DNA of 64,000 nucleotides from Dinoroseobacter sp034111085 (GCA_034111085.1 JAWUXZ010000047.1:1-64000), one strand, 5' to 3'. Positions 8,962-18,708 are shown, numbered from the stretch's first letter. A program made the numbers and translations. The notes: generated by a model not told the origin, from the letters alone.

Positions 8962-9048
8962 TGGGCCCTTGCCGTCCTTGTATCCTCCCCTTCCTTATAG
9001 GCCGCGCTGGGAGTGATACAACGCACCGCGACATCATGGAGAGCTGCT

Positions 9049-9915
9049 TTGCCTGAACTACCCGAAGTCGAAACCGTGCGGCGTGGCCTTGCGCCGGTTC
9101 TGGTCGGCGCGACGATCTTGGATGCCGATATTCGCAGGCCCGATCTGCGCTGGCCGTTCCCGGATGGCATGAAGGCGCGGTTGGACGGACGAACTGTGGT
9201 CGCGCTGCGCCGTCGGTCCAAATATCTGCTGGCTGATTTGTCTGGCGGCGAGACGCTGCTGATCCATCTGGGGATGTCGGGACGAATGCTCATCCACGCC
9301 CCGAGCGGTGCCCGCGATGGCACTGCGGCCTATGTTCATACGCATCCCGCACTTGAAAAGCATGATCACGTTATCTTTGATCTGACCTCTGGTGTGCGCA
9401 TCGTCTTTAACGACCCGCGCCGCTTTGGGGCGATGGATTTGGTGCAGACCTCTGCGCAAGACGACCACAAACTATTGCGCGTTCTCGGCCCCGAACCACT
9501 TGGCAATGCCTTCCACGTCGCCCACCTGAAAGAGGCACTCGAAGGTAAGCGCAGCCCGATCAAATCTGCGCTTCTGGATCAGAGAATCGTCTCGGGCCTT
9601 GGCAATATCTACGTTTGCGAGGCGCTGCACCGGGCTGGCATCTCGCCAAAACGGCTTGCGGGAAGCATTTCCGCAACAGATTTGGAGGCGCTTGTGCCGA
9701 TCATCCGACAGGTGCTCGACGAGGCAATTGCGGCAGGAGGTTCGTCCTTGCGCGATTACCGCCAAGCCGATGGAGACCTTGGATATTTCCAGCACACCTT
9801 CCGGGTCTATGGGCGCGAAGGCGAGGCCTGTCCGAACGAGGGGTGTGACAGCCTAATCGACCGTACCGTGCAGTCCGGCAGATCGTCCTTCTACTGCCCG
9901 ACCTGCCAAAGATAG
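9049..9915 (+). CDS. mutM: Formamidopyrimidine-DNA glycosylase
   Basis: MutM removes 8-oxoguanine and formamidopyrimidines from DNA and cleaves the strand through its N-terminal proline. I place the start at a TTG (9049) because catalysis requires Pro2 and Glu3 (PELPEVETVRRGL) and GGAGAG stands five bases before that codon; a longer frame from 9013 would bury the proline. The product has 288 residues, the helix-two-turn-helix region (SGLGNIYVCEALHRAGI near 180), and a C-terminal four-cysteine zinc finger (CPNEGC...CPTC). It is divergent from ubiE. Confidence 0.95.
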   Translation: MPELPEVETVRRGLAPVLVGATILDADIRRPDLRWPFPDGMKARLDGRTVVALRRRSKYLLADLSGGETLLIHLGMSGRMLIHAPSGARDGTAAYVHTHPALEKHDHVIFDLTSGVRIVFNDPRRFGAMDLVQTSAQDDHKLLRVLGPEPLGNAFHVAHLKEALEGKRSPIKSALLDQRIVSGLGNIYVCEALHRAGISPKRLAGSISATDLEALVPIIRQVLDEAIAAGGSSLRDYRQADGDLGYFQHTFRVYGREGEACPNEGCDSLIDRTVQSGRSSFYCPTCQR

Positions 9916-9980
9916 CTTGAACCTGCCAATCCAGTTGTTAACCCTTCGGGAATTGAACTGGGAAAAGGTGGAGCCTGCGC

Positions 9981-10757
9981 ATGGCCTACAACACGATCAC
10001 TGTAGAGATCGACGATCACATAGCACTGATTCGGCTGAACCGGCCCGATGCGCTGAATGCCATCAATGCAGAACTGCTATCGGAGTTGACCGAAGCGGTC
10101 AGCAAGGCAGATGCCAACGACAAAGTGCGTGTCTTGGTCCTGACGGGATCTGAGAAGGCCTTCGCGGCCGGAGCCGATATCAAGGAAATGGCCACCAAAA
10201 GCTTCGTCGAGGTGTTTGGCAGTGATCTGTTTGGGCCCGAGCCCGAGCGCCTCCTAGCCTGCCGCAAGCCAATCATTGCGGCCGTGTCTGGATATGCGCT
10301 GGGCGGTGGGTGCGAATTGGCGATGATGTGCGATTTCATCATCGCATCGGATACCGCCAAGTTCGGCCAGCCTGAAATTAACCTCGGTGTTGTGGCGGGC
10401 ATGGGGGGCACGCAACGTCTGTCGCGCCTCGTCGGCAAGTCGAAATCTATGGATATGCACCTGACGGGTCGGTTCATGACCGCTGAGGAGGCCGAACGCT
10501 CGGGCCTTGTTAGCCGCGTGGTGCCTGCCAAGAAGTTGATGGAGGAGGCGATGAATGCCGCTTCCAAGATCGCGGAGAAGTCAGCTTTGACAGCAATGGC
10601 GGTGAAAGAAGCGGTCAACCGGGCCGAAGAAACCACCCTGCGCGAAGGCCTGCTGTTCGAGCGTCGCTTGTTTCAGGCTCTGTTCGCGACCGAAGATCAA
10701 ACCGAAGGAATGGCGGCCTTTCTCGAGAAACGCGAGGCACAGTTCCGCGACCGCTAG
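9981..10757 (+). CDS. Enoyl-CoA hydratase
   Basis: This crotonase-fold enzyme hydrates trans-2-enoyl-CoA in beta-oxidation. In 258 residues it has the oxyanion loop AGADIKEMA (near 60), the segment SGYALGGGCELAMMCD carrying the first catalytic glutamate (near 110), and KFGQPEINLGVVAGMGGTQR with the second (near 130-140). Both catalytic acids are present, so it is likely a true hydratase. It lies between mutM and rpsT, a placement conserved in many alphaproteobacteria. A Shine-Dalgarno sequence (GGTGGAG) precedes the ATG. Confidence 0.93.
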   Translation: MAYNTITVEIDDHIALIRLNRPDALNAINAELLSELTEAVSKADANDKVRVLVLTGSEKAFAAGADIKEMATKSFVEVFGSDLFGPEPERLLACRKPIIAAVSGYALGGGCELAMMCDFIIASDTAKFGQPEINLGVVAGMGGTQRLSRLVGKSKSMDMHLTGRFMTAEEAERSGLVSRVVPAKKLMEEAMNAASKIAEKSALTAMAVKEAVNRAEETTLREGLLFERRLFQALFATEDQTEGMAAFLEKREAQFRDR

Positions 10758-10863
10758 GCCGCATCCTGACAAATCAATCCACACCCCCATTGACTCGCCG
10801 TCGAGTAGCGCATAGCTGCACGATCTCAAGAATTCATCTATTCCAAATCCGTTGGAGAGCCCG

Positions 10864-11130
10864 TTGGCCAATTCGCCTCAAGCTAAAAAACGCGCACGTC
10901 AGACCGAGCGCCGTACCGAAGTTAACAAAGCCCGTCGTTCGCGCATCCGCACGTTCCTTCGCAAAGTCGAAGAAGCGATTGCTGGTGGAGACGCCAAGGA
11001 CGCTGCTGCCGCGCTTAAATCTGCGCAGCCCGAGCTAATGCGGGGCGTGACGAAAGGTATTCTGCATAAGAATACAGCGTCACGGAAAATGTCGCGCCTC
11101 GCAGCCCGAGTGAAATCGATAGCTGCTTAA
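10864..11130 (+). CDS. rpsT: 30S ribosomal protein S20
   Basis: S20 binds 16S rRNA in early 30S assembly. The product is ANSPQAKKRARQTERR... after the initiator, 88 residues, rich in Lys/Arg. I use the TTG at 10864: GGAGAG lies four bases before it, and the family always begins M-ANxxxAKKR. A TTG start is also known for E. coli rpsT, where it limits and autoregulates expression. The same could hold here. A strong terminator follows. Confidence 0.95.
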   Translation: MANSPQAKKRARQTERRTEVNKARRSRIRTFLRKVEEAIAGGDAKDAAAALKSAQPELMRGVTKGILHKNTASRKMSRLAARVKSIAA

Positions 11131-11155
11131 AGCCTTGCATTTTTGCAACATTTAG

Positions 11156-11179
11156 AGCGCCCCCTCGTGGGGCGCTTTT
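11156..11179 (+). terminator. rpsT intrinsic terminator
   Basis: An eight-base-pair stem (AGCGCCCC, 11156-11163, with GGGGCGCT, 11169-11176) with a five-base loop is followed by TTT. A smaller TTGCATTTTTGCAA hairpin stands just ahead at 11135-11148. Confidence 0.85.
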
Positions 11180-11707
11180 CGCGTTTCGGCCTAGATTTCA
11201 AACTCGTAACAAACACGCGCCGCATACACTTTTTAGGCGAGTAGAGATTCGTTTGAATTAACTATCTGTCAACATCCTTGTTTGGGGTGACGCATCTAGC
11301 GCCGCTTGCTACCAAATACGTCTGCGAGTCATTCGTTCAGCGATGGGTCAAGACAGAGCGTAGATCGCCTAGGTCTGCGGGCAAAAGGATTTTGCGAACC
11401 GACTGCTCGGGACGCAAATGGGGCCTTTTGTTCATACTCTGGATGGGGTGTCTGCCGGATTGGGATCTGGTCAATACATCACATTTGAAGGCGAGGCTTG
11501 GCCGTAAGGTCGGAGCCACTGCCTTCTTGGTTCGTCGCGCGCCCGACAGGGTTAAGCTTCACAAGGCTCTTCTGCGGGCCAGTGCAAGCTGCACCTCGGG
11601 GCACGAGTTGGCGTTACGTTTGAACACGCAGGGTATGGGGACGCCTCCGTAAGGGGGCACAAAGGGTCTGAGGCAATTGGACCCCAAAAAGATAAAAAGG
11701 GCTAAGA
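11180..11707 (+). other. Long dnaA leader / promoter region
   Basis: This gap holds no gene I can support. A 124-codon frame at 11278-11652 has no ribosome binding site and unconvincing composition. I looked for DnaA boxes (TTATCCACA and near variants) on both strands and saw none, so I do not call oriC here. A small stem, GCCTCC/GGGGGC at 11643-11658, lies about 50 bases before dnaA. Confidence 0.5.
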
Positions 11708-13066
11708 ATGACACAGGACACCTGGGGGCGTGTGCAAGTTGAACTCAAGAAAGAAATTGGGAAAAACAACTACTTGACGTGGATCGCACCGCTTCGGTTT
11801 GCGCGTTGTGATCAAGGAGTGGCCACTTTCGAAGTGCCGACCAGCTTTGTTGGCACGTGGGTTAAGCGTAATTTTGGGGAACGCATCCTCCACCATCTCG
11901 GCCAAGCAGGCGCCGTAGTGGATCGTATTGAATTTAGCGTGTCGGCGGCAAAAGCCGACATCAAACTCGCCGCGACGCCACAGGCGCGCGAAACCGGGCA
12001 GCCAAGTTCAAATATTGCCGCGTTTGAAAGCAGCTCGCCCCTCGATAAACGCCTGACATTCGACAGCTTCGTAGTCGGCAAACCCAATGAGCTGGCCCAT
12101 GCCGCAGCGCGCCGCGTCGCAGAAGGGGGCCCTGTTTCGTTCAACCCGCTGTTTTTGTATGGCGGCGTGGGTTTAGGCAAAACACACCTGATGCACGCGA
12201 TCGCGCAGGAGGCCCGCGCACGCAACCCTGAGTTGAAAGTGCTCTATCTGTCGGCCGAGCAGTTCATGTACCGTTTTGTCAAAGCTTTGCGTGATCGCAA
12301 CACCTTAGGTTTCAAGGATCTGTACCGTTCGGTTGATATCCTAATGGTCGATGACGTTCAGTTCATTGCCGGCAAGGACAGCACCCAAGACGAGTTTTTC
12401 CACACGTTCAACGCGCTAATCGAGCAGCAAAAGCAGATCATCATCTCAGGTGATCGCGCGCCGGGCGAGATCGACGGGCTTGAAGAACGTATCAAATCGC
12501 GCCTCCAACGCGGCCTTGTCGTTGATCTGCACCCCACCGATTACGAATTGCGCCTCGGCATCCTGCAGCAAAAGCTGGACGAACATCTGGCCTCTGGCGA
12601 AACGCTCGTTATCTCCGATGGTGTTCTCGAATTCCTCGCCCACCGGATCACATCAAATGTCCGCGTGCTCGAAGGCGCTTTGACGCGATTGTTTGCGTTC
12701 GGCTCGCTGGTTGGCCGCGAGATTACGCTGGAGGTCACGCAAGACTGCCTTGCCGACATCCTGCGCGCGTCTGAGCGCAAGGTCACTGTGGACGAAATCA
12801 TGCGCAAGGTGTCTGAGCACTACAATCTGCGCATTGCAGATCTGCTTGGCCCAAAGCGCACCCGCACGATCGCGCGTCCACGTCAGGTTGCGATGTATCT
12901 GGCTAAGACCATGACCCAGCGCAGTCTGCCTGAAATTGGACGTCGGTTCGGGGGGCGTGACCACACCACCGTGATTCATGCCGTTCGTAGGATCAAAGAG
13001 CTCCAAGACACTGATCAGCGTATCGCCGAAGATGTGGTGCTTCTGCGCCGCGCGCTCGAGTCCTAA
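11708..13066 (+). CDS. dnaA: Chromosomal replication initiator DnaA
   Basis: DnaA is the AAA+ ATPase that opens the replication origin. The 452-residue protein has an N-terminal interaction domain (WGRVQVELKKEIG), a linker near 85-115, Walker A GGVGLGKTHL (about 150), Walker B ILMVDDVQF (about 215), and the DNA-binding domain IV with signature GGRDHTTVIHAVRRI near 415-430. Its length is typical of alphaproteobacteria. AAAAAGG stands seven bases before the ATG. A long untranslated leader precedes it and a terminator separates it from dnaN. Confidence 0.98.
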   Translation: MTQDTWGRVQVELKKEIGKNNYLTWIAPLRFARCDQGVATFEVPTSFVGTWVKRNFGERILHHLGQAGAVVDRIEFSVSAAKADIKLAATPQARETGQPSSNIAAFESSSPLDKRLTFDSFVVGKPNELAHAAARRVAEGGPVSFNPLFLYGGVGLGKTHLMHAIAQEARARNPELKVLYLSAEQFMYRFVKALRDRNTLGFKDLYRSVDILMVDDVQFIAGKDSTQDEFFHTFNALIEQQKQIIISGDRAPGEIDGLEERIKSRLQRGLVVDLHPTDYELRLGILQQKLDEHLASGETLVISDGVLEFLAHRITSNVRVLEGALTRLFAFGSLVGREITLEVTQDCLADILRASERKVTVDEIMRKVSEHYNLRIADLLGPKRTRTIARPRQVAMYLAKTMTQRSLPEIGRRFGGRDHTTVIHAVRRIKELQDTDQRIAEDVVLLRRALES

Positions 13067-13089
13067 GCGGCTAACTTTACCGATAAAGC

Positions 13090-13116
13090 AGCCGGGGCCT
13101 TGACGGTCCCGGCTTT
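13090..13116 (+). terminator. dnaA terminator
   Basis: A ten-base-pair stem (AGCCGGGGCC, 13090-13099, with GGTCCCGGCT, 13105-13114, one G-U pair) with loop TTGAC ends in TTTC. It would give dnaN its own transcription control. Confidence 0.75.
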
Positions 13117-13194
13117 CACATGAACATTCCGCAAAACGCTTGAGGTTAACGTCGGTTCCGCTAATCTCTAGGACCCGGATCAGGAGCATTGCGA

Positions 13195-14313
13195 ATGAAG
13201 ATCAGTATTGAACGCGCGGCACTGCTCAAGGCGGTTGGTCAGGCGCAATCGGTTGTAGAGCGCCGCAATACCATCCCGATCCTTGCCAATGTGCTGATCG
13301 AGGCGGATGGAAATGATGTTAGCTTCCGTGCCACCGACCTCGATATCGAAGTGGTCGATAAGGCCGTTGCCGTAGTCGAACGGGCAGGGGCCACAACTGT
13401 GTCCGCCGTCACACTCCACGAAATTGTCCGCAAATTGCCAGATGGCGCGCAAGTGCAACTGTCTGAGGATGGCACCAAAGGCCGCCTCGAAGTAACCGCA
13501 GGGCGCTCTAGCTTCTCGCTGGCCACACTGCCGCGCGACGATTTTCCGGTGATGGCCTCGTCTGAATATGACTGCAACTTCTCGGTGGCAGCGCCGGTTC
13601 TACGTCGGCTGTTTGACAAGTCGAAATTTGCGATCTCCACCGAGGAAACGCGCTACTACCTCAACGGCGTCTATATGCACGTGTCAGAATCCGAGGGTGC
13701 GCAAGTGTTGCGCTGCGTGGCGACCGATGGCCACCGCCTCGCTCGTATCGATGCGCCGTTGCCCGAGGGTGCCGCAGATATGCCCGGCGTCATCGTGCCT
13801 CGCAAAACTGTCGCCGAAATGCGTAAACTTCTCGATGATGACGATATGATCATTGCCGTGTCGGTGTCTGAAACCAAAGTGCGGTTTGCTACACCTCAGA
13901 TGACCCTGACCTCCAAGGTCATCGATGGCACATTCCCTGACTACACCCGCGTGATTCCTCATGGGAATACCAAGGAGCTGAAGGTCGACGCCGCTGATTT
14001 CGCCAGAGCCGTGGACCGCGTATCCACTGTCAGCTCCGAGCGGTCGCGCGCGGTAAAACTGACGCTGGAAGATGATCGTCTGATTCTTTCGGTGAACGCC
14101 CCTGACAGTGGTGCTGCCGAGGAAGAGCTGGGCGTTGCCTATAGTGACGAGCGGCTTGAGATCGGCTTCAACGCCAAGTATCTGCAAGACATCGCCAATC
14201 AGGTGGATCGCGAGAACGCGGTGTTCCTGTTTAACTCGGCGGGTGATCCGACATTGATGCGCGAGGGCAACGATACCTCCGCCGTCTATGTCGTCATGCC
14301 AATGCGTGTGTGA
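13195..14313 (+). CDS. dnaN: DNA polymerase III beta sliding clamp
   Basis: This ring-forming clamp tethers DNA polymerase III to DNA. The 372-residue product begins MKISIERAALLKAVGQ and contains the three clamp domains; the C-terminal PMRV matches the conserved clamp end. AGGAG lies eight bases before the ATG at 13195, better placed than for a TTG two codons earlier. It sits between dnaA and recF in the standard order. Confidence 0.97.
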   Translation: MKISIERAALLKAVGQAQSVVERRNTIPILANVLIEADGNDVSFRATDLDIEVVDKAVAVVERAGATTVSAVTLHEIVRKLPDGAQVQLSEDGTKGRLEVTAGRSSFSLATLPRDDFPVMASSEYDCNFSVAAPVLRRLFDKSKFAISTEETRYYLNGVYMHVSESEGAQVLRCVATDGHRLARIDAPLPEGAADMPGVIVPRKTVAEMRKLLDDDDMIIAVSVSETKVRFATPQMTLTSKVIDGTFPDYTRVIPHGNTKELKVDAADFARAVDRVSTVSSERSRAVKLTLEDDRLILSVNAPDSGAAEEELGVAYSDERLEIGFNAKYLQDIANQVDRENAVFLFNSAGDPTLMREGNDTSAVYVVMPMRV

Positions 14314-14358
14314 CGCGGCATAGCCCGCTAAGCCATTGAATTAAGGAGCCTGCGCGCC

Positions 14359-15468
14359 ATGTCCGGTGTTTGGATCAGCGCGCTGAAGCTGTCGCATTTC
14401 CGGTCGCATAAGCGGCTGGAGCTGAACTTAGGGCCGGGCCCCATCGCCTTGTTTGGTCCCAATGGGGCAGGTAAAACCAACATTCTTGAAGCGATTTCCT
14501 TCCTGTCGCCGGGTCGGGGTCTGCGCCGTGCCGGTGTCGAGGATATTGCACGGCGACCCGAGGCGCTTGGATGGTCCATCCGTGCAAGCCTAAGCGGGCC
14601 GCAATCCAACCACGAAATCGATACACGCTCAGAAAACGGCGCGTCCCGCACAGTGCGCCTCGACGATAAACCTGTGCCGCAGCTGGCGCTTGGTGCTGTT
14701 GCGCCGCTGGTGTGGCTGGTCCCTGCCATGGACCGTCTCTGGATTGAGGCGGCCGAAGGGCGGAGGCGGTTTTTGGACCGTTTGACCATGGGATACCGCC
14801 CTGATCATGGCACAGCATCCGTCGGCTATGAAAAGGCGATGCGCGAGCGGAACCGCTTGCTGAAAGACGGCGTGACCGATCCGGCGTGGTACGGCGCGCT
14901 GGAACGGCAGATGGCGGAAGCGGGCGCTACTATTCACGACAATCGCCGCGCGACTTTGCTGCGTTTGGGCCAAGCGCTGGCCGAGGACGCTGGCGCATTT
15001 CCTAGGGTGGGTCTGACCCTCGTCGGTCCGGACGGGCCAGAAGAAAATCCAATCGAATCAAGTGATTTTGCAACCGCGCTCGCCGATGGTCGTCACCGCG
15101 ACATCGCCGCTGGGCGCACCCTAATTGGGCCGCACCGCGCTGATCTTGAGGCTATCTATACCGCCAAAGGCTTGGCTGCGCGCGATTGCTCTACCGGCGA
15201 GCAAAAAGCGCTGCTGCTGTCACTGGTGCTTGCCAATGCTCGCGCGCTTAGGGCTGATTTTGGCGCGGCTCCGCTGTTGCTGCTCGACGAGGTCGCCGCC
15301 CATCTGGACGCCGACCGCCGTGCGGCGCTCTATGACGAGATCACAAGTCTTGGTGCCCAAGCTTGGATGACCGGCACCGGTCCCGAGCTGTTCGATGCAC
15401 TCGGCGAGCGAGCGCAACGATTCCTCGTGACAGACACCGACGGAACGTCTGTCCTAGCGCCCGCCTAG
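14359..15468 (+). CDS. recF: DNA repair protein RecF
   Basis: RecF is an SMC-like ATPase that loads RecA at gaps with RecO and RecR. The 369-residue protein has Walker A LFGPNGAGKTN (about 31-41), the ABC-type signature STGEQKALLLSLVLAN (near 278) and Walker B PLLLLDEVAAHLD (near 310). AAGGAG precedes the ATG by ten bases. It follows dnaN by 45 bases, probably in one operon. Its TAG stop lies in a palindromic CTAG shared with the gyrB stop on the other strand. Confidence 0.96.
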   Translation: MSGVWISALKLSHFRSHKRLELNLGPGPIALFGPNGAGKTNILEAISFLSPGRGLRRAGVEDIARRPEALGWSIRASLSGPQSNHEIDTRSENGASRTVRLDDKPVPQLALGAVAPLVWLVPAMDRLWIEAAEGRRRFLDRLTMGYRPDHGTASVGYEKAMRERNRLLKDGVTDPAWYGALERQMAEAGATIHDNRRATLLRLGQALAEDAGAFPRVGLTLVGPDGPEENPIESSDFATALADGRHRDIAAGRTLIGPHRADLEAIYTAKGLAARDCSTGEQKALLLSLVLANARALRADFGAAPLLLLDEVAAHLDADRRAALYDEITSLGAQAWMTGTGPELFDALGERAQRFLVTDTDGTSVLAPA

Positions 15469-17882
15469 AAGTCCAGATTGGCGACGCTTAGCGCGTTTGC
15501 CTGAATGAACTCGCGGCGCGGTTCCACCACATCCCCCATCAACTTGGTAAAGATGTCATCCGCCTCGACAGCGTCTTCGACCTTCACCTGCAACAAGGTG
15601 CGTGCTTCTGGATCCAGCGTTGTTTCCCAAAGCTGGCCGGGGTTCATTTCGCCCAGACCCTTATAGCGCTGCAAACTCTGTCCGCGGGCACCTTCTTCAA
15701 GAACCGCTTCCAGCAATTCGGTCGGACCGTGGATCAACTGACCCTTTTCCTTGCGCTGCAAAGTTGCCGGATCTTGGTAAACTGACCGGCTTTCCTTCGA
15801 GACCGACGACAGCTTGCGTGCCTCACCAGACCGCAACACGGCCCCGTCGAGCGTACGAACTTCCTCAACCCCGCGCAAAATACGGCTCAGGCGGATGCCG
15901 TGATCTTGCGTGATCCGACCTTTCCAACCCTGCTCATATTCGGCGGCCACCAGATCGAGGCGCATGGACACATCATCGGCCACGCGCTGCAAATCATCAT
16001 CGGCACGGCCCGGATCAAACGCGCCTGACAAGGCAGCTTGTTCCAGAATCCGCCGCGGATAGTGGGTCGGAAACGCATCGAGCACCCGCTTGAACGACCG
16101 GGCCGCCTCAACAACCCTGTGCAAATCCTGCCCGGCGATTTCTTCGCCACTGGGCAGACGCAATACCGCACCCTCGATGCCCTGAGCCATCAGGTAATCT
16201 TCAAACGCGGTCTGGTCCTTCAGGTAAACCTCGGACTTGCCACGCGCGACTTTGTAAAGCGGTGGCTGCGCGATATACAGATACCCACCTTCAATGATTT
16301 CAGGCATTTGCCGGAAAAAGAAGGTCAGCAGAAGTGTCCGAATATGCGCTCCGTCGACATCCGCGTCGGTCATGATGACGATCTTGTGGTAGCGCAATTT
16401 CTTGATGTTGAACTCGTCACGGCCAATGCCAGTGCCAAGCGCGGTGATCAGCGTGCCGATCTCCTGACTGCCCAGCATCCGGTCAAATCGTGCACGCTCT
16501 ACGTTAAGGATCTTGCCTTTCAGCGGCAGAATCGCCTGATTGCGCCGCGATCGCCCTTGCTTGGCTGATCCGCCCGCGCTGTCTCCCTCGACGAGGAATA
16601 TTTCTGACAGGGCCGGGTCTTTCTCCTGACAATCCGCCAGCTTTCCGGGCAGGGATGCCACGTCCATCGCCGTTTTGCGCCGCGTAAGTTCGCGCGCTTT
16701 GCGAGCTGCTTCGCGCGCCAATGCCGCCTCGACGATCTTGCCAACGACCTGCCGCGCGATCTGGGGATTTTCCTCAAACCACTCGGACAGTTTTTCGTTA
16801 ACCAAGCCCTCAACTGCGGGGCGCACCTCGGACGACACCAGCTTGTCTTTGGTTTGGCTGCTGAACTTCGGGTCCGGCACTTTCACCGACAAGACGCAAG
16901 TTAACCCTTCGCGAGCATCATCGCCGGTGAAGTTAATCTTTTCTCTCTTGGCGATGCCGCTGGTCTGCGCATAATTGTTAATCGTACGCGTCAGCGCGCC
17001 CCGGAAGCCCGCCAAATGGCTGCCACCATCGCGCTGGGGGATGTTGTTGGTAAACGGCAGCACATTCTCATGGTAGCTGTCGTTCCACCACATTGCGACC
17101 TCGACACCGATATCGTCGCGCTCGCCAGTGATGAAAATTGGTTCCGACATGACCGGGGTTTTCGAGCGATCTAGATACCGCACAAATTCCTTCACACCGC
17201 CCTCATAGAACAACTCAGATTTCAGCGGTTCTGCCGGGCGCAGGTCTTCCAAAATAATCCGCACGCCGGAGTTCAGAAACGCCAGCTCCCGCAAACGGTT
17301 CTCGAGCGTTTTGAACACGTAATCGAGGTTTGAGAACGTCGTAAGCGCGCCCATGAACCGCACTTCAGTCCCAGTGCGTCCCGGCGCGTCGCCGACAACC
17401 CTTAAATGCTCAACCGTATCGCCATGCTCAAACCGCGCGATATGCTCTTTGTCGTCGCGCCAAATCCGCAGCTCCAACCAGTCGCTTAGTGCGTTGACCA
17501 CCGACACACCCACACCGTGCAGGCCGCCCGAAACCTTGTAGGAATTGTCGTCAAATTTACCGCCTGCATGCAGCTGGGTCATGATGACCTCTGCCGCAGA
17601 AACGCCTTCGCCCTCGTGGATGCCCACAGGAATGCCGCGCCCGTTATCGCTGACTGAAACGCTCGAATCCGCGTGGATCGTGACGGTCACATGGTCGGCA
17701 TGACCGGCCAGGGCTTCATCAATTCCGTTGTCCACGACCTCATACACCATATGGTGCAGGCCTGAGCCATCATCGGTGTCACCGATATACATGCCGGGGC
17801 GTTTGCGAACCGCCTCCAAGCCTTTGAGAACTTTGATAGAATCAGCGCCATATTCGTTCGGCGCCTGCGCGGGCTCTGCCAT
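15465..17882 (-). CDS. gyrB: DNA gyrase subunit B
   Basis: GyrB is the ATPase and TOPRIM subunit of DNA gyrase, which introduces negative supercoils. The 805-residue protein carries the GHKL ATPase (VVDNGIDEALAGH near 50, SDNGRGIPV near 80), TOPRIM motifs EGDSAGGSA (near 430) and DADVDGAHI (near 510), and the C-terminal YKGLGEMNPGQLWETT. I start at 17882, where AAGGA lies eight bases upstream, giving MAEPAQAPNEYGADSIKVL; an ATG at 17891 is too close to that site. It faces recF rather than following it, so it has its own promoter. Confidence 0.97.
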   Translation of the reverse strand: MAEPAQAPNEYGADSIKVLKGLEAVRKRPGMYIGDTDDGSGLHHMVYEVVDNGIDEALAGHADHVTVTIHADSSVSVSDNGRGIPVGIHEGEGVSAAEVIMTQLHAGGKFDDNSYKVSGGLHGVGVSVVNALSDWLELRIWRDDKEHIARFEHGDTVEHLRVVGDAPGRTGTEVRFMGALTTFSNLDYVFKTLENRLRELAFLNSGVRIILEDLRPAEPLKSELFYEGGVKEFVRYLDRSKTPVMSEPIFITGERDDIGVEVAMWWNDSYHENVLPFTNNIPQRDGGSHLAGFRGALTRTINNYAQTSGIAKREKINFTGDDAREGLTCVLSVKVPDPKFSSQTKDKLVSSEVRPAVEGLVNEKLSEWFEENPQIARQVVGKIVEAALAREAARKARELTRRKTAMDVASLPGKLADCQEKDPALSEIFLVEGDSAGGSAKQGRSRRNQAILPLKGKILNVERARFDRMLGSQEIGTLITALGTGIGRDEFNIKKLRYHKIVIMTDADVDGAHIRTLLLTFFFRQMPEIIEGGYLYIAQPPLYKVARGKSEVYLKDQTAFEDYLMAQGIEGAVLRLPSGEEIAGQDLHRVVEAARSFKRVLDAFPTHYPRRILEQAALSGAFDPGRADDDLQRVADDVSMRLDLVAAEYEQGWKGRITQDHGIRLSRILRGVEEVRTLDGAVLRSGEARKLSSVSKESRSVYQDPATLQRKEKGQLIHGPTELLEAVLEEGARGQSLQRYKGLGEMNPGQLWETTLDPEARTLLQVKVEDAVEADDIFTKLMGDVVEPRREFIQANALSVANLDF

Positions 17883-18051
17883 GCGGGCCATCCTTGGGTT
17901 TTTTCCCGTTTTATAGAGGTTTGCAGGGGGATTGTCACGTAACAGACACAAGATTTAGCGGTTTGGTTGGTGTATGCTCAGACGCGGCCATGCGCCCCCT
18001 CGCAAGCCCGCGCCACGGCCCTAGGTTCTGGCTGCAACAAGGACGATTCCC

Positions 18052-18708
18052 ATGCTTCTAGACCTGCGCGATGTTCACAAATCTTATGCCAGCCGTGACG
18101 GCGGGCAGCCCGTTTTGCGGGGTGTGGATTTGCAGCTTGGGGCGGGTGCATCCTTAGCGCTGACGGGCGAAAGTGGGTCGGGCAAGAGCACGCTTCTGCA
18201 TCTGGTGGGCGGTCTCGATGTGGCTGATGCAGGCGTCATCAAAGTGCAAGGTACAGACGTAGCGAAGATGAACGACGCCGCGCGCGCTCAGATGCGGCGC
18301 GAGGTGGTTGGCCTCATCTTCCAGCAGTTCAATCTGATCCCATCGCTGGATGTGGCCGCCAATCTGTCGTTTCAAGCGCGCCTTGCCGGGCGACATGACG
18401 TCAAATGGTGCGCCCACTTGATGGGTCGCCTTGGTCTATCGGGGCTGGAGGGGCGTTATCCCGAACAGCTTTCTGGCGGTCAGCAACAGCGCGTTGCCAT
18501 TGGGCGCGCGCTCGCCGTGCGTCCCGCGCTTGTGCTTGCTGACGAGCCGACCGGTAACCTTGATGAAGCTACAGGCGACGCAGTGTTAACCTTAATGCTG
18601 GATCTGGTGCGCGACACAGGCGCTGGCCTTTTGATGGTTACGCATTCGCCACGCCTCGCCGGGCTGCTGGGCGCCCGTGTCCATCTGCGCCAAGGCCAAG
18701 TCGCATGA
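18052..18708 (+). CDS. ABC transporter ATPase, MacB/LolD/YbbA type
   Basis: This is the nucleotide-binding subunit of a mechanotransmission-type (MacB superfamily) ABC system. In 218 residues it has Walker A GESGSGKST (about 37-45), the Q-loop IFQQFNLIP, the signature LSGGQQQR (near 139) and Walker B LVLADEPTGNLD. Its stop overlaps the start of the permease by ATGA. With the downstream AttH-like gene it resembles the attEFGH arrangement. The substrate is unknown; lipids or lipoproteins are plausible by family. Confidence 0.92.
   Translation: MLLDLRDVHKSYASRDGGQPVLRGVDLQLGAGASLALTGESGSGKSTLLHLVGGLDVADAGVIKVQGTDVAKMNDAARAQMRREVVGLIFQQFNLIPSLDVAANLSFQARLAGRHDVKWCAHLMGRLGLSGLEGRYPEQLSGGQQQRVAIGRALAVRPALVLADEPTGNLDEATGDAVLTLMLDLVRDTGAGLLMVTHSPRLAGLLGARVHLRQGQVA

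Noticed and set aside
11278..11652. 124-codon frame in the dnaA leader
   Set aside because: It has no ribosome binding site, an odd amino-acid composition, and no recognisable family; it lies in a region expected to be regulatory.
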